This document shows positions 39,258 to 53,478 of a DNA stretch of 64,000 nucleotides, piece by piece. The notes beneath the pieces were generated by a model, which was not told the DNA's origin, did no database searches, and worked only from the letters and a program-made list of their open reading frames with translations. The first letter of the stretch is position 1. Every line of letters begins with the position of its first letter. A program made the position numbers and the translations under genes. The DNA lies in NCBI RefSeq assembly GCF_913055835.1, contig NZ_CAJXKQ010000003.1:62001-126000 (forward strand), written 5' to 3'. Source of the stretch: an uncultured Marinobacter sp. GTDB lineage: Bacteria > Pseudomonadota > Gammaproteobacteria > Pseudomonadales > Oleiphilaceae.

Positions 39258-41081
39258 ATGACAAGAACACGGAAAGCCTCATCCCTTACGTCGTTTTTTT
39301 CAGCCCTGGCAATTATTGCCACACCGTTCATCTCTCCGTTTTCCGTCGCCGAAGAGGCAATGCCCGCACATGGCATTGCCATGCACGGCGAAACCAAATA
39401 CCCGGCCGGGTTCAGCCACTTCGATTACGTTAATCCGGATGCCCCGAAAGGCGGCACGCTAAAGATGGCCGTTGTTGCCAACGGCTTTGACTCCTTCAAT
39501 CCCTTTGACATCCGTGGCGTCGCTGCAGCGGGGATAAGCACCTATCTGTACGATACCTTGCTGGAGTCCTCCGACGATGAGCCCTTCTCGGCCTACGGCC
39601 TGATTGCTGAATCCCTGGAAACGCCCGAAGACCGAAGCTACGTTGTGTTCAACATCCGTGAGCAGGCGCGGTTCCACGATGGCGAAGCCATTACCGCCGA
39701 AGACGTGAAGTTTTCTTTCGACACGCTCACTACCAAGGGGCATCCCTTCTTCCGCAACTACTATGCGGACGTCAGCAGCGTGACAGTAGAGGGTCCTCGC
39801 CGGGTACGTTTTGATTTCAGCGATACCAGCAACCGTGAGCTGCCGCTGATCCTGGGCCAGATGCCCATTCTGCCGGCGCACTATTGGGCCGATCGTGAGT
39901 TTGGCAAAAATGGCCTCAACCCGCCGGTTGGCAGTGGCCCCTACCGGATAGGCGACTTCGAGGCCGGCCGGTCCATTACCTATGAGCGCGTCGAGGATTA
40001 TTGGGCCAGGGACCTGGGGGTTCGTAAAGGCCGGTTCAATTTCGATCAGATCACCTACGATTACTACACCGATGACACCGTAGCCCTGGAAGCCTTTAAA
40101 GCCGGCAGCTTTGATTTCCGGCTGGAGTCTTCCGCCAAGAACTGGGCCACCGCCTACACCGGTGAACGGTTCGAGAATGGCACCATAATCAAGGAAGCCA
40201 TTGAGCACCACCGCCCCTCCGGCATGCAGGGTTTTGCCTTCAATACCCGCCGAAAGGTGTTTTCGGATCCGCTTGTGCGTGAGGCTCTGGCCTATGGTTT
40301 CGATTTTGAATGGGCCAACAAGAACCTGTTCTTTGATCAGTACACCCGGACCGACAGCTATTTCGAGAACAGCGAACTGGCTTCCTCGGGTCTGCCAACC
40401 GGTCGTGAACTGGAAATACTCGAACCGTTCCGGGATCAGCTTCCCGAAGATGTCTTCACGGAAGAGTATCAGCCACCCACCACCGAGGGTCAGCAGGGAC
40501 TGCGCCAGAATCTACGGACGGCCATGGAGCTGCTGAAGTCAGCAGGGTACGAGATCCGGGATGGCAAGATGGTACACGGCGAATCCGGGGAACCACTGGC
40601 CTTCGAGATCCTGTTGTTCCAGAAGAGCTTCGAGCGAGTGGTTCTGCCCTTCAAGAACAACCTTGGCCGGCTTGGGATTGATGTGACTGTTCGACTGGTG
40701 GACAGCAACCAGTATATCCAGCGCCTGCGGGAATTCGATTTTGACATGATCACCCAGGTGTTCGGCCAATCTGATTCACCGGGGAACGAGCAGCGGGAAT
40801 ACTGGCACTCCTCCACCGTGGACGCCAAGGGCTCACGCAACTACATGGGCGTAAGCGATCCGGTCATCGACGAACTGGTGAGCATGGTTATCCAGGCCCC
40901 GAATCGTGAGGAGCTGGTACAGCGGGTACGGGCACTGGACCGGGTTCTCCTGCACCACCACTATGTAATTCCCCACTGGCACCTGAGAAGCGACCGCGTC
41001 GCCTACTGGAACCATCTGCAACGTCCGGCCGAAACGCCCAAGAACGGCATCGACCTGGACAACTGGTGGGCGAAGCCCTGA
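39258..41081 (+). CDS. Extracellular peptide-type solute-binding protein (YejA-like)
   Basis: 607 aa; signal peptide; DYVNPDAPKGGTLKMAVVANGFDSFNPF, MQGFAFNTRRKVFSDPLVREALAYGFDFEWANKNLF. Confidence 0.93.
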   Translation: MTRTRKASSLTSFFSALAIIATPFISPFSVAEEAMPAHGIAMHGETKYPAGFSHFDYVNPDAPKGGTLKMAVVANGFDSFNPFDIRGVAAAGISTYLYDTLLESSDDEPFSAYGLIAESLETPEDRSYVVFNIREQARFHDGEAITAEDVKFSFDTLTTKGHPFFRNYYADVSSVTVEGPRRVRFDFSDTSNRELPLILGQMPILPAHYWADREFGKNGLNPPVGSGPYRIGDFEAGRSITYERVEDYWARDLGVRKGRFNFDQITYDYYTDDTVALEAFKAGSFDFRLESSAKNWATAYTGERFENGTIIKEAIEHHRPSGMQGFAFNTRRKVFSDPLVREALAYGFDFEWANKNLFFDQYTRTDSYFENSELASSGLPTGRELEILEPFRDQLPEDVFTEEYQPPTTEGQQGLRQNLRTAMELLKSAGYEIRDGKMVHGESGEPLAFEILLFQKSFERVVLPFKNNLGRLGIDVTVRLVDSNQYIQRLREFDFDMITQVFGQSDSPGNEQREYWHSSTVDAKGSRNYMGVSDPVIDELVSMVIQAPNREELVQRVRALDRVLLHHHYVIPHWHLRSDRVAYWNHLQRPAETPKNGIDLDNWWAKP

Positions 41082-41096
41082 GGAAAGCGCCGCTAA

Positions 41097-42182
41097 ATGG
41101 GCATCTACATACTCCGGCGTCTGGCGCTGATCATTCCCACGCTGATCGGAATCATGCTGCTCAATTTTGTTATTGTGCAGGCCGCGCCGGGTGGTCCTGT
41201 TGAGCAGCTTATCGCGGAGATGGAGGGCCACGGAGGCCGCGCCCTTGCCCGGGCTTCTGGCGGTGGTACCGCTGGTGAGGTAGCCGACTCTTCCGGCGAT
41301 ACACGCGGCTCCCGCGGTATTCCCGATGAGCTCCTGAAGGAAATCGAAGTCATGTATGGCTTCGATAAACCAGCCCACGAACGTTTCTTCAAGATGCTCG
41401 GCGATTACGCCACGTTCAACTTCGGTGATTCCTTCTTCCGGGAAAAAAGCGTAATCGACCTGATCCTCGACAAGATGCCCGTATCCATCTCACTGGGCCT
41501 CTGGTCGACACTGATCATCTATTTTATTTCCATCCCCCTGGGCATCCGAAAGGCCGTCACGGATGGCTCCAGGTTTGATGTCTGGACCAGTTCTGCCATT
41601 GTGGTGGGTTATGCCATACCGGGCTTCCTGTTCGCCATACTGCTGATTGTGCTGTTTGCCGGGGGCAGTTATTTCGACTGGTTCCCGCTCCGGGGACTGA
41701 CGTCTTCCAATTTCGACGAGCTCACCTGGTATCAGAAAATTGGAGACTACTTCTGGCACCTGGCACTGCCGGTCACCGCAAACGTGATTGGCGGCTTCGC
41801 CACCCTGACCCTGCTCACCAAGAATTCGTTCCTGGATGAGATCGGCAAACAGTATGTGGTGACTGCCCGCGCCAAAGGCCTGGACCAGAAAGAAGTGCTT
41901 TACGGCCACGTGTTCCGTAATGCCATGCTGATTGTGATTGCCAGCCTGCCCGGTGTCCTGGTGGCTCTGTTCTTTACCGGTTCGCTCCTAATTGAAGTGA
42001 TTTTTTCCCTCGACGGGCTCGGGCTGCTGGGCTTTGAAGCCGCCCTGAACCGCGACTACCCGGTGATCTTCGGTACCCTGTACATATTCACCCTGATGGG
42101 GCTGATCCTGAAGCTGATCAGCGACATCACCTATGTTTTGGTCGACCCACGGATCGATTTTGAAAGCCGGGAGGGCGCGTGA
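41097..42182 (+). CDS. yejB: Microcin C/peptide ABC transporter permease YejB-type
   Basis: 361 aa; [39 protein letters not shown]. Confidence 0.92.
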   Translation: MGIYILRRLALIIPTLIGIMLLNFVIVQAAPGGPVEQLIAEMEGHGGRALARASGGGTAGEVADSSGDTRGSRGIPDELLKEIEVMYGFDKPAHERFFKMLGDYATFNFGDSFFREKSVIDLILDKMPVSISLGLWSTLIIYFISIPLGIRKAVTDGSRFDVWTSSAIVVGYAIPGFLFAILLIVLFAGGSYFDWFPLRGLTSSNFDELTWYQKIGDYFWHLALPVTANVIGGFATLTLLTKNSFLDEIGKQYVVTARAKGLDQKEVLYGHVFRNAMLIVIASLPGVLVALFFTGSLLIEVIFSLDGLGLLGFEAALNRDYPVIFGTLYIFTLMGLILKLISDITYVLVDPRIDFESREGA

Positions 42183-43207
42183 GCTTGCGTTCTCTCACTC
42201 CGATCCAGCAAAGACGCCTGCGGAATTTCCGGAAAAACCGGCGCGGTTTCTGGTCGCTTTGGATCTTTCTTGCTCTGTTTGGCCTGTCGTTGTTGGCAGA
42301 GTTGATTGCCAATGATTCCCCGTTAGTCGTGTCCTACAAGGGAGAGCTTTATTTCCCGGTGGTCCAGTCGGTGCCTGAGGAGACCTTTGGCGGCTTCCTG
42401 CCCACCGAAGCGGATTATCGCGATCCCTTTATCTCAGATGAGATAAGCGCCAACGGCTGGATGATCTGGCCACCGATCCGGTTTAGTTACAACACCATCA
42501 ATTACGACCTTGAAGTACCCTCACCGGCGCCGCCCAGCGCCGAGAACTGGTTGGGAACCGACGACCAGGGCCGGGATGTCGCCGCCCGCGTGATTTACGG
42601 ATTCCGGATTTCGGTGCTGTTCGGCCTGACCCTGACGATCGCCAGCTGCATTGTTGGCGTTGTTGTCGGCGCTATCCAGGGCTTTTACGGCGGCAAGATC
42701 GATCTGCTGGGCCAGCGCTTTATCGAGATCTGGTCCGGCCTGCCGGTGCTGTATCTGCTGATCATTCTCTCCAGCATTGTGCAGCCCAATTTCTGGTGGC
42801 TGCTGGGCATCATGCTGCTGTTCAGCTGGATGGGACTGGTGGATGTGGTCCGGGCGGAATTCCTACGGGCCCGTAACTTTGAATATGTGAAAGCCGCCAG
42901 AGCGCTCGGGCTGGATAACCGCAAGATCATGTTCCGGCATATTTTGCCCAATGCCATGGTGGCTACCCTCACTTTCCTGCCGTTCATCCTCACAGGTGCA
43001 ATCACGGGGCTGACCTCCCTGGACTTCCTTGGCTTCGGCCTGCCCTCTGGCTCCCCCTCGCTGGGTGAATTGATCGCCCAGGGCAAGGCCAATCTGCATG
43101 CGCCCTGGCTGGGCATTTCCGCCTTTGTCTCGTTGTCGCTGATGCTCACCTTGCTGGTGTTTGTTGGCGAAGCCGTACGCGATGCCTTTGATCCGAGGAA
43201 GAGCTGA
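42179..43207 (+). CDS. yejE: ABC transporter permease YejE-type
   Basis: 342 aa; [42 protein letters not shown]; 4-nt overlap with yejB. Confidence 0.92.
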   Translation: MSLRSLTPIQQRRLRNFRKNRRGFWSLWIFLALFGLSLLAELIANDSPLVVSYKGELYFPVVQSVPEETFGGFLPTEADYRDPFISDEISANGWMIWPPIRFSYNTINYDLEVPSPAPPSAENWLGTDDQGRDVAARVIYGFRISVLFGLTLTIASCIVGVVVGAIQGFYGGKIDLLGQRFIEIWSGLPVLYLLIILSSIVQPNFWWLLGIMLLFSWMGLVDVVRAEFLRARNFEYVKAARALGLDNRKIMFRHILPNAMVATLTFLPFILTGAITGLTSLDFLGFGLPSGSPSLGELIAQGKANLHAPWLGISAFVSLSLMLTLLVFVGEAVRDAFDPRKS

Positions 43208-43208
43208 T

Positions 43209-44813
43209 ATGAACCAACTGCTTCAGATCTCCGACCTCTCCATCTGTTTCGATCAGGGGCCCGCAGCGGTCGAATCCCTGTCGCTGGCTATTCGGGAAGG
43301 CGAGACCCTGGCGCTGGTGGGCGAAAGTGGCTCCGGAAAGTCTATTTCCGCACTGTCGATCCTTCGACTCCTCGATGCACGCCATGCAAGCTACCCCAGC
43401 GGGCAAATCCGGTACCGGGGCGAGGACCTGCTGGCGGCCACCGAGAAGCGAATGCGCCAGATCCGGGGCCGGGAGATCGGCATGATCTTCCAGGAGCCGA
43501 TGACGTCCCTGAACCCGTTGCACACGGTTGAAAAGCAGATTGGCGAAACACTCGAACTGCACAAAGGGATGCGGGGTCCCCAGGCCAGAAAACGTTGCCT
43601 GGAACTGCTGAACCTCGTGGGCATACAGAATCCGGAGTCCAAGCTGGGCGCGTATCCCCACCAGTTGTCGGGCGGGCAGAAGCAGCGGGTGATGATCGCC
43701 ATGGCCCTGGCCAACGAACCCGATCTCCTTATTGCAGACGAACCTACAACAGCACTTGACGTAACCGTACAGAAACAGGTCCTGGAGCTGCTCCGGGATC
43801 TCCAGAAAAAGCTGGGCATGGCCATCCTTCTGATAACCCACGATCTGACCATCGTGCACCGCTACGCGGATCGGGTGGCGGTGATGGAGCACGGAAAGCT
43901 GGTGGAAGAGGCCGATACCGCTACCCTGTTCAGCAGCCCACAACACGCCTACACCAGAAAGCTGCTGGATGCTGAACCTCCCGAAGCTCCCCTGGCCCTG
44001 GGTCAACGCGCCGAGCCTTTGCTGGCCGTTGAAAACCTGGACGTGCGTTTCCCGATCCGCAAGAGCCTCCTGGGCAAGGTCAAGGAATCCTTTCACGCGG
44101 TGCAAAGTGCCGGTTTCCAGCTGAACCGGGGGGAAACCCTCGGAATCGTCGGGGAAAGCGGTAGTGGCAAGACCACCATCGGCCATGCGCTGCTGAAGCT
44201 CACCGCCAGCACTGGCAGTATCCGCCTGGCCGGTGAAGAACTGGCATTTCTGAACCAGAAGGAATTCCGGCCCTGGCGGCGACGTGTCCAGATTGTCTTC
44301 CAGGACCCTTTCGGGAGCCTGAGTCCGAGAATGTCCATTGCCGAAATTGTCCGGGAGGGTCTGGAAATCCACGACCCGGATAACGATGCCGAACATGACC
44401 AGAAGGTGATACGTGCGCTGACCGATGTCGGTCTTGATCCGGAAGCGCGGCACCGTTACCCCCATGAATTTTCTGGCGGCCAGCGTCAGCGCATCGCGAT
44501 CGCACGGGCGCTGGTGCTGCAGCCCGATCTGATCATTCTGGATGAGCCCACTTCTGCCCTGGATCGCACGGTACAGAAGCAGGTCATTGAACTGTTGAGG
44601 GATATCCAGACCCGTTATGGTCTAAGCTATATCTTTATCAGCCATGACCTGGCCGTTGTCCGCGCCCTGAGCCACAAACTACTGGTGCTGCAGCATGGCC
44701 GGATCGTGGAGTATGGCGACGCGGCCGAGATCTTCCATACACCTCGCGCGGACTATACCCGCGAGCTGCTGAATGCCGCGTTCTTTTATCAGAACACAAC
44801 TACGACTATTTGA
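43209..44813 (+). CDS. yejF: ABC transporter ATP-binding protein, tandem NBD (YejF-type)
   Basis: Two Walker A ([20 protein letters not shown]) and two signature motifs ([16 protein letters not shown]). Confidence 0.95.
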   Translation: MNQLLQISDLSICFDQGPAAVESLSLAIREGETLALVGESGSGKSISALSILRLLDARHASYPSGQIRYRGEDLLAATEKRMRQIRGREIGMIFQEPMTSLNPLHTVEKQIGETLELHKGMRGPQARKRCLELLNLVGIQNPESKLGAYPHQLSGGQKQRVMIAMALANEPDLLIADEPTTALDVTVQKQVLELLRDLQKKLGMAILLITHDLTIVHRYADRVAVMEHGKLVEEADTATLFSSPQHAYTRKLLDAEPPEAPLALGQRAEPLLAVENLDVRFPIRKSLLGKVKESFHAVQSAGFQLNRGETLGIVGESGSGKTTIGHALLKLTASTGSIRLAGEELAFLNQKEFRPWRRRVQIVFQDPFGSLSPRMSIAEIVREGLEIHDPDNDAEHDQKVIRALTDVGLDPEARHRYPHEFSGGQRQRIAIARALVLQPDLIILDEPTSALDRTVQKQVIELLRDIQTRYGLSYIFISHDLAVVRALSHKLLVLQHGRIVEYGDAAEIFHTPRADYTRELLNAAFFYQNTTTTI

Positions 44814-44878
44814 GCGTTACCCCGGCCAGAGCACTCAGGGATAATGCACCCAAATCAGGAACACAGGGAGAACGACCC

Positions 44879-45664
44879 ATGGGAATCCTCAGTGGCAAAA
44901 AAGCACTGATCGTTGGCGTAGCCAGCAAACTGTCCATTGCTTACGGCATTGCCGAGGCATTTGCCCGCGAAGGCGCTGAACTGGCTTTCACCTACCAGAA
45001 CGAGAAACTTCAGCCCCGGGTTGAGAAATTCGCCGAGCAATGGGGCAGCAAGCTGACATTCCCCTGCGATGTCGCCAGCGACGAAGAAATCGAAAATGTC
45101 TTCAAGGAACTGGGCAAGCATTGGGACAATATCGACATTATCGTTCATGCTGTTGGCTATGCTCCGGGCCACGAGCTGGACGGCAACTATGTTGACGTTA
45201 CTACCCGTGACGGCTTCCGCATTGCCCACGATATCAGCTCCTACAGCTTTGTGGCTCTGGCCAAGGGCGCCCGCAGCATGATGCACGAGGGCAGCTCGCT
45301 GATTACCCTGAGTTATCTGGGCGCCGAGCGGGTTCTGCAGAATTACAACGTGATGGGCCTGGCCAAGGCCTCCCTGGAAGCCAACGTTCGTTACATGGCT
45401 GCCAGCCTGGGCCGTGATGGTATTCGCGTGAACGGCATTTCGGCAGGCCCGATCAAGACCCTGGCCGCCTCCGGCATCAAGAGTTTCCGCAAGATGCTGG
45501 CCGAAAACGCCAAACGCGCACCGCTGCGCCGTAACGTCACCATTGATGAGGTCGGTAACGCCGCCGCGTTCCTGGGCTCCGATATGGCCTCCGGTATTAC
45601 CGGCGAGATCATGTATGTGGACGCGGGCTTCAACATCACCGGTATGGCCGAACTGGAAGAGTAA
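44879..45664 (+). CDS. fabI: Enoyl-[acyl-carrier-protein] reductase (NADH)
   Basis: [63 protein letters not shown]. Confidence 0.96.
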   Translation: MGILSGKKALIVGVASKLSIAYGIAEAFAREGAELAFTYQNEKLQPRVEKFAEQWGSKLTFPCDVASDEEIENVFKELGKHWDNIDIIVHAVGYAPGHELDGNYVDVTTRDGFRIAHDISSYSFVALAKGARSMMHEGSSLITLSYLGAERVLQNYNVMGLAKASLEANVRYMAASLGRDGIRVNGISAGPIKTLAASGIKSFRKMLAENAKRAPLRRNVTIDEVGNAAAFLGSDMASGITGEIMYVDAGFNITGMAELEE

Positions 45665-45682
45665 GTTCTTCTACCCGGATGC

Positions 45683-45711
45683 AAAAGAGCCGGCTTTATG
45701 CCGGCTCTTTT
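45683..45711. terminator. Rho-independent (bidirectional) terminator
   Basis: aaaagagccgg ctttatg ccggctctttt between convergent fabI and PilZ gene. Confidence 0.85.
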
Positions 45712-45732
45712 CGTTTGACGAGGGATGATTCG

Positions 45733-46137
45733 TCAATCCTGATCCATCGCGGACGCCACAGCCTCTACCCACTCAACGTAGGCAGTCTGGTCAGACTCGA
45801 TAATCCGCACTCCCACCAGAAATCCCGACTCATGTGGTCGACACCAGACCACCTCAACTATCAAACCGAAGGGCTCGGCGTGGTTACCGAGGGACACGCT
45901 CGCCGGTAACAGGGCACCGAGGGACAGGGGTTCCCCGGAGGACAGACACAGTCCGCTTGCGGAAATATCACGAATACCGCAGACGAGTTCCCTGGCCTCG
46001 GACGTTGCCTCCTCCGGCATGCCGGATTCGAGTTCAAGAATGGCCCGGGCACGGGCAGTCAGGCGGTAATCGGCACGGTTGTCCTGATCAACGGGCGGAT
46101 CATTCCGGGTTCCAAAGCTGTAATCGTTATCTGCCAT
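45733..46137 (-). CDS. PilZ domain protein
   Basis: Internal start MADNDYSFGT; RLTAR (RxxxR) and DISASG (D/NxSxxG) motifs. Confidence 0.85.
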   Translation of the reverse strand: MADNDYSFGTRNDPPVDQDNRADYRLTARARAILELESGMPEEATSEARELVCGIRDISASGLCLSSGEPLSLGALLPASVSLGNHAEPFGLIVEVVWCRPHESGFLVGVRIIESDQTAYVEWVEAVASAMDQD

Positions 46138-46162
46138 TGTTGTTTTTCCTGCTTCGGCAATA

Positions 46163-47986
46163 TCAGTTGCGGCCGACACGGATACGGCCAACGACCCTGC
46201 TGAGGGTGTCATCAAATTCTGCGGAGGTTCCCAGAACCCGGATCCGGCCTTCGACAATACCCTCTACAAGGGCGTCCTCAAGAAATTCACGACGATTGAG
46301 GCCCAGACGATCCACAAACACCAGCTTTCTGGATGCGTTGATGCGCACGGCCAGTTTCAGACGGGCCGGTTCATCGGACGCTTCCTCGGGCTCAACGACA
46401 ATCCAGCCACCCAGTTTAATGGCGTCCACCTGTTTTTCCGCCAGCAGGGTGCGTTCCTTCCGGATCCGTTCTTCTTCCGCCTTTTCATCCGCGAGGCGCT
46501 GCTCTTCGGCGGCGTGTCGCTGCCGCTCCAGCTCTGCCTCACGCTCTGCCTCCTCAGCCCTGCGTCGTGCCTCGGCCGCTTCTTTTTCCCGCCGCAGTTC
46601 CTCCGCTCGCTGCCTGGCAGCCTCCGCGGCCTGCTCCCGCTGCCGGCGTTGCTTGTCGCATACGCGCGCCAACAGCTCAACCGTTTCCGTCAGAACCGTC
46701 CCGAAAGGCGTCAGCTTGGGCAGTGGTCGGATCTGATCTTTTTCCAGTTCAGCCTGGAATTCATTCCAGGTCTGCAGGCCCAATTTTACACCGGCGCCGT
46801 TGGTCCAGAGAATTTCTGCCGATTCGGGCAGAAACGCGTAGAAAAACCGGCGTTGCTCTGCTGCACCTTCGCCTTCAACAAACCACTGCCCCTCGAAGGG
46901 CCTGAAGGTTTCCTCAGCCGGCACCTCAAAGCCGAGCCAACTGCTATCCCAATGAAAATTGCCTGCTGCGGGTAGAGCCTCCACCAGATCAGGCGCCTCT
47001 CCCCTGAGCCTCGAAACCATGACGGCTTCAATACCGGCCAGGGATTCCGCCGGGAGCGCTTCGTTGTATACCCGTTTCCAGACGTCGAGAACACGGTCAC
47101 CGATCTGTTCACCAACGTGATAGAGCCGGTTTCGGTCTTTGTCGGAAAGGGAGGGATCACCAATCCAGACCAGCCACTCGAGAAGCTTGCTGCCATGGCG
47201 GAAAGCCTCCCCCTCAAGGCCCGAATCCCAGACCGACTGCTTGAGCAGGCGCTGCCAGTAATCAAGAATGAACCGCACAATCGGTACAGGAAGACGACGA
47301 CCCTGGAGTGCGCGACCGATGAGGGCCCGGGCCGTCTGGTCGGCTTTGCGTTGTTTGGCAGCCCCCTGCTCTGTTTCCAGCAGCCGTTGGCGAAGTTTTC
47401 CAACTTGGGCATCCCTCTTCTCAGCGTCTTCCTGCCAGCGATAACAGAAATCGTTCACAGGTTCCGTCTTGCCGGATTCGAAACTGGCAGAAACGGCTAT
47501 TACCAGCGAATCAAGCTGATCCAGCAGAACTTTGGAGGAGCGACCTCCGGAATCGCTCCAGCCCCGCCACTCCTGCAAACTGTCCAGCCAGCTGAGAATC
47601 GGCTCGCTGAACGCTTTCTTTCCTTCGAGATTCATTCGCCAGGCAAGGTAGAAACGCAGCCTCGCCACGCGCCGGGCCAGGCTGGGGTGCAGGCCACTGG
47701 TTTTCAGGAAGACATCCATGATGCGGTCGGCCACGTAAGCCGCGTTTACCTGGCGGGCTGACCATTCCAGATGGACAGAGCGGATTACGTGGGTAACCCG
47801 CTCGTCGCGCTGCTCGGACCAGCACGAGATCAGCAGCGGGCGCCAGTCACTGACAGCCTCTGGTTCCAGCTTGCCAGCCGGGTATGGGAGGTCAGGAACA
47901 CGAATGCCGGCCAGGACATCGTCAATCTTGCCTGAAACCGTTGCAACGGAAGGCACATCTTTCGGTCTCCGCCTGTTTTGCGACAT
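46163..47986 (-). CDS. DUF1631-type protein with charged coiled-coil
   Basis: 607 aa; C-terminal SRKLVFVDRLGLNRREFLEDALVEGIVEGRIRVL resembles DUF1631 C-terminus; long Ala/Glu/Arg coiled-coil. Confidence 0.6.
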   Translation of the reverse strand: MSQNRRRPKDVPSVATVSGKIDDVLAGIRVPDLPYPAGKLEPEAVSDWRPLLISCWSEQRDERVTHVIRSVHLEWSARQVNAAYVADRIMDVFLKTSGLHPSLARRVARLRFYLAWRMNLEGKKAFSEPILSWLDSLQEWRGWSDSGGRSSKVLLDQLDSLVIAVSASFESGKTEPVNDFCYRWQEDAEKRDAQVGKLRQRLLETEQGAAKQRKADQTARALIGRALQGRRLPVPIVRFILDYWQRLLKQSVWDSGLEGEAFRHGSKLLEWLVWIGDPSLSDKDRNRLYHVGEQIGDRVLDVWKRVYNEALPAESLAGIEAVMVSRLRGEAPDLVEALPAAGNFHWDSSWLGFEVPAEETFRPFEGQWFVEGEGAAEQRRFFYAFLPESAEILWTNGAGVKLGLQTWNEFQAELEKDQIRPLPKLTPFGTVLTETVELLARVCDKQRRQREQAAEAARQRAEELRREKEAAEARRRAEEAEREAELERQRHAAEEQRLADEKAEEERIRKERTLLAEKQVDAIKLGGWIVVEPEEASDEPARLKLAVRINASRKLVFVDRLGLNRREFLEDALVEGIVEGRIRVLGTSAEFDDTLSRVVGRIRVGRN

Positions 47987-48161
47987 CCGTTCCCCATACC
48001 TAAGAAGCGTTGAAAAGGCCCTGTAAATAACGCAGTATAACCAACTCGCCGGGGTTTACCGCAACCGTGCACCGGCGCTATTCGCGTTAATCTGCAACCC
48101 TGTTGGCATATTCCATGGTCCACCAGGGCTGCAACGATCAGAATCGGGGAAGCAGAACAAC

Positions 48162-49238
48162 ATGCCGGGCAACAAACTAGAGAATCTGAATGTGGCGAGC
48201 CAGGAAGCACTGATCACTCCTGAAGCGCTGAAAAAGGAGATGCCACTCTCCGACAAGGCCGCAGAAACCGTCTCAAAGGGCCGCCAGGCCATCTACGACA
48301 TCATGGATGGTAAAGACCACCGGCTATTCGTGGTGGTGGGCCCCTGCTCCATTCACGATGTTGAAGCCGCCAGGGATTATGCTGCGCGCCTGAAGAAGCT
48401 TGCCGATGAAGTCAGCGATACCCTGCTGATTGTTATGCGTGTCTATTTCGAAAAGCCACGCACAACCGTCGGCTGGAAAGGTCTGATTAACGATCCGCAC
48501 CTGAACGACACCTTTGATATTGAGCAGGGGCTTCACATCGGTCGTCGACTGCTGCTGGATATCAACGAGCTGGGCCTGCCCGCAGCCACCGAAGCGCTCG
48601 ACCCGATTTCACCGCAGTATCTGCAGGACACCATCGCCTGGTCTGCCATCGGCGCCCGTACTACTGAATCACAGACCCATCGGGAAATGAGCAGCGGCCT
48701 GTCCATGGCGATCGGTTTCAAGAACGGCACCGACGGCAGCCTTGATGTCGCAGTTAATGCCATGAAGTCTGTATCTCACCCGCACAGTTTCCTGGGCATC
48801 GACCAGCAGGGCCAGGTGGCAATTATCCGCACCAAGGGTAACAACTACGGCCACGTTGTTCTGCGTGGTGGCGGTGGCAAACCCAACTACGACTCGGTAA
48901 GTGTTGCCCTGTGCGAGCAGGCGCTTGAAAAAGCGGGCCTGCGCAAGTCGATGATGATTGACTGCAGCCACGCCAACTCCAGCAAGGACCCGGCCATCCA
49001 GCCACTGGTCATGCAGGATGTCACCCACCAGATTCTGGAAGGCAATACCTCGATCCAGAGCCTGATGGTGGAGAGCAACATTAACTGGGGTAACCAGTCT
49101 ATTCCCGAGAATCTGGCCGATCTGAAATACGGCGTGTCGGTGACCGATGCCTGTATCGACTGGCCAACCACCGAGAAAGCCATTCGGGATATGCGCGACA
49201 AGCTGAAGGACGTTTTGCCCAAGCGCAAAATCGGCTGA
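48162..49238 (+). CDS. 3-deoxy-7-phosphoheptulonate synthase (DAHP synthase, class I)
   Basis: 358 aa; FVVVGPCSIHDVEAARDYAARL, MRVYFEKPRTTVGWKGLINDPHL. Confidence 0.96.
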   Translation: MPGNKLENLNVASQEALITPEALKKEMPLSDKAAETVSKGRQAIYDIMDGKDHRLFVVVGPCSIHDVEAARDYAARLKKLADEVSDTLLIVMRVYFEKPRTTVGWKGLINDPHLNDTFDIEQGLHIGRRLLLDINELGLPAATEALDPISPQYLQDTIAWSAIGARTTESQTHREMSSGLSMAIGFKNGTDGSLDVAVNAMKSVSHPHSFLGIDQQGQVAIIRTKGNNYGHVVLRGGGGKPNYDSVSVALCEQALEKAGLRKSMMIDCSHANSSKDPAIQPLVMQDVTHQILEGNTSIQSLMVESNINWGNQSIPENLADLKYGVSVTDACIDWPTTEKAIRDMRDKLKDVLPKRKIG

Positions 49239-49265
49239 CCTGATCCCAAGATAAAACGGGGAGCC

Positions 49266-51481
<2,216 letters not shown>

Positions 51482-52819
51482 TCAGGTGTAGCGTTTGCGG
51501 GGGCTTTCAGCGTTGCGGGAATCCAGACGCTGGCGCTTTTCCGCCAGTTTGATCTCAAGGCCTCGGTTTACGGGCTCATAATAGCGGCGCTGGTGAATGG
51601 CCTCGGGCAGGTAGGACTCCCCGGCCGCAAAGGCCTCGGGTTCATCGTGGGCGTACCGGTAGGTATCCCCGTGCCCCATGCTTTTCATCAGTTTGGTGGG
51701 CGCGTTACGCAAGTGCACCGGGACCTCGTAGTCCGGATCCTGGCGGATATCTGCCATGCACCGGTTGAAGGCGTTATAGACGGCGTTGCTCTTGGGAGCC
51801 AGCGCCAGGTAGGTCACCGCCTGGGCCAGGGCTAACTCCCCTTCGGGCGACCCCAGGCGTTCCTGGGCATCCCAGGCATCCATACTGAGCTGGAGGGCAC
51901 GGGGGTCGGCATTGCCAATGTCTTCACTGGCAATGCGCACCAGACGCCGGGCCACATACAGCGGATCACAGCCACCGTCGAGCATCCGGCAAAGCCAGTA
52001 CAGCGAGCCATCCGGATCGGAACCGCGAACGGATTTATGCAGCGCGGAGATCTGGTCGTAAAACACATCACCACCTTTATCGAACCGGCGCAGGCTGGTC
52101 TGCATCACCTGCTCGAGCTGATCGGCGGTAACGCGATCCGCTCCGGACTCATCCGGCTCAGCCAGATCGGCTGCCACTTCCAGGATATTCAGCGCACGGC
52201 GGGCGTCGCCACCAGACGCCGAGGCCATCATTGTCAGCACGTCCTCGTCAACCAGAAGCCGGCCACCAAAGCCCTCGTCAGCTTTCAGCGCACGGCGTAA
52301 CAGCTGAAGGATGTCCTCTTCCTCAAGATTCTTGAGCACGTAGACCCGGGTCCGGGACAGCAAGGCGCTGTTCAGCTCAAAGGAAGGATTTTCAGTGGTA
52401 GCGCCCACGAAGATGAAGGTACCGTCTTCAATGTGGGGGAGAAACGCGTCCTGCTGGCTTTTATTGAAGCGATGCACCTCATCAACAAACAGCAGCGTGT
52501 CCCGGCCCTGGGACTGTTTCCGGTTGCGGGCCCGTTCCACAACAGCCCGAATTTCTTTTACACCGCTCAGTACCGCGGAGACCGTCTCGAAACTGAGGTC
52601 GCTGACGTTCGCCAGAAGCTGGGCAAAAGTGGTTTTACCGACTCCGGGAGGCCCCCAGAGGATCATGGAGTGAAGCTGGCCCTGCTCGACCGCCCGTCGC
52701 AGCGGTTTGCCAGGCCCGACGAGATGGGCCTGTCCGACATAGTCTTCCAGACTGGCCGGCCGCATCCTCGCGGCAAGCGGCCGGAAGCCGGCGGATTCCG
52801 AAAACAGGCTGTCCTGCAT
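51482..52819 (-). CDS. rarA: Replication-associated recombination protein A (AAA+)
   Basis: [45 protein letters not shown]. Confidence 0.96.
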   Translation of the reverse strand: MQDSLFSESAGFRPLAARMRPASLEDYVGQAHLVGPGKPLRRAVEQGQLHSMILWGPPGVGKTTFAQLLANVSDLSFETVSAVLSGVKEIRAVVERARNRKQSQGRDTLLFVDEVHRFNKSQQDAFLPHIEDGTFIFVGATTENPSFELNSALLSRTRVYVLKNLEEEDILQLLRRALKADEGFGGRLLVDEDVLTMMASASGGDARRALNILEVAADLAEPDESGADRVTADQLEQVMQTSLRRFDKGGDVFYDQISALHKSVRGSDPDGSLYWLCRMLDGGCDPLYVARRLVRIASEDIGNADPRALQLSMDAWDAQERLGSPEGELALAQAVTYLALAPKSNAVYNAFNRCMADIRQDPDYEVPVHLRNAPTKLMKSMGHGDTYRYAHDEPEAFAAGESYLPEAIHQRRYYEPVNRGLEIKLAEKRQRLDSRNAESPRKRYT

Positions 52820-53466
52820 CAGGCCCCGTCCCGGATAATATCCACACCCTCCGGGTAGTCGAGAGTGAACGCGCCCGCTTCAACCGGTTCGTTCAGCCTG
52901 ATCCGGTCAAAACTCAAGACGCTGAGCTGCGCCAGGGAATCCTGCATACGCATTTCCTGCAGCTCACCCTTGAAAAAGGTCAGCCTGAGCGACGTGAACA
53001 GCGAATCCGGGCTGCGCGGCTCCAGCGTAAATTCGCGGGTGTTGTCACCGATCTGCCGCCCGGAGACCTTGTAAGTCTCCTCAAGGTTGTCCACTTCCCC
53101 GCTCAGCAGAAGCGCTGGTGTCGATTGCACACGATCATCCAGATTGTGGATCGTGACCTGCTCCAGGTCGGGATCGTAGACCTCCACCTTTTCGCCATCA
53201 CTGACAATAAACTGGGACAGGGGCGCGCTGGTCTCCCAGTAAAACAGCCCCGGCCGCTTGGCCTTGAGGGAGCCCCGGGTTTCCTGAACCTTGTTGCCGT
53301 TCTCGTTAACTACAATCTGGATAAAATCGGCCTGGTAGGACTCATAGCCCTTCAGCAACGAGGCCAACTCGTTCGCGCTCTCGCTCCCTTCATTGGCATT
53401 TACATGGCCAGCAATCAACACGGCCATTACCAGGGTGGCCAGGCCTTTCAAAAAAGATTGTCCCAT
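52819..53466 (-). CDS. lolA: Outer membrane lipoprotein chaperone LolA
   Basis: 215 aa; signal peptide; [47 protein letters not shown]. Confidence 0.95.
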   Translation of the reverse strand: MGQSFLKGLATLVMAVLIAGHVNANEGSESANELASLLKGYESYQADFIQIVVNENGNKVQETRGSLKAKRPGLFYWETSAPLSQFIVSDGEKVEVYDPDLEQVTIHNLDDRVQSTPALLLSGEVDNLEETYKVSGRQIGDNTREFTLEPRSPDSLFTSLRLTFFKGELQEMRMQDSLAQLSVLSFDRIRLNEPVEAGAFTLDYPEGVDIIRDGA

Positions 53467-53478
53467 TGCTTGTTACTC

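Noticed and set aside
43146-44465. 439-aa minus-strand ORF
   Set aside because: Antisense shadow of yejF, whose two Walker A/signature pairs are unambiguous.
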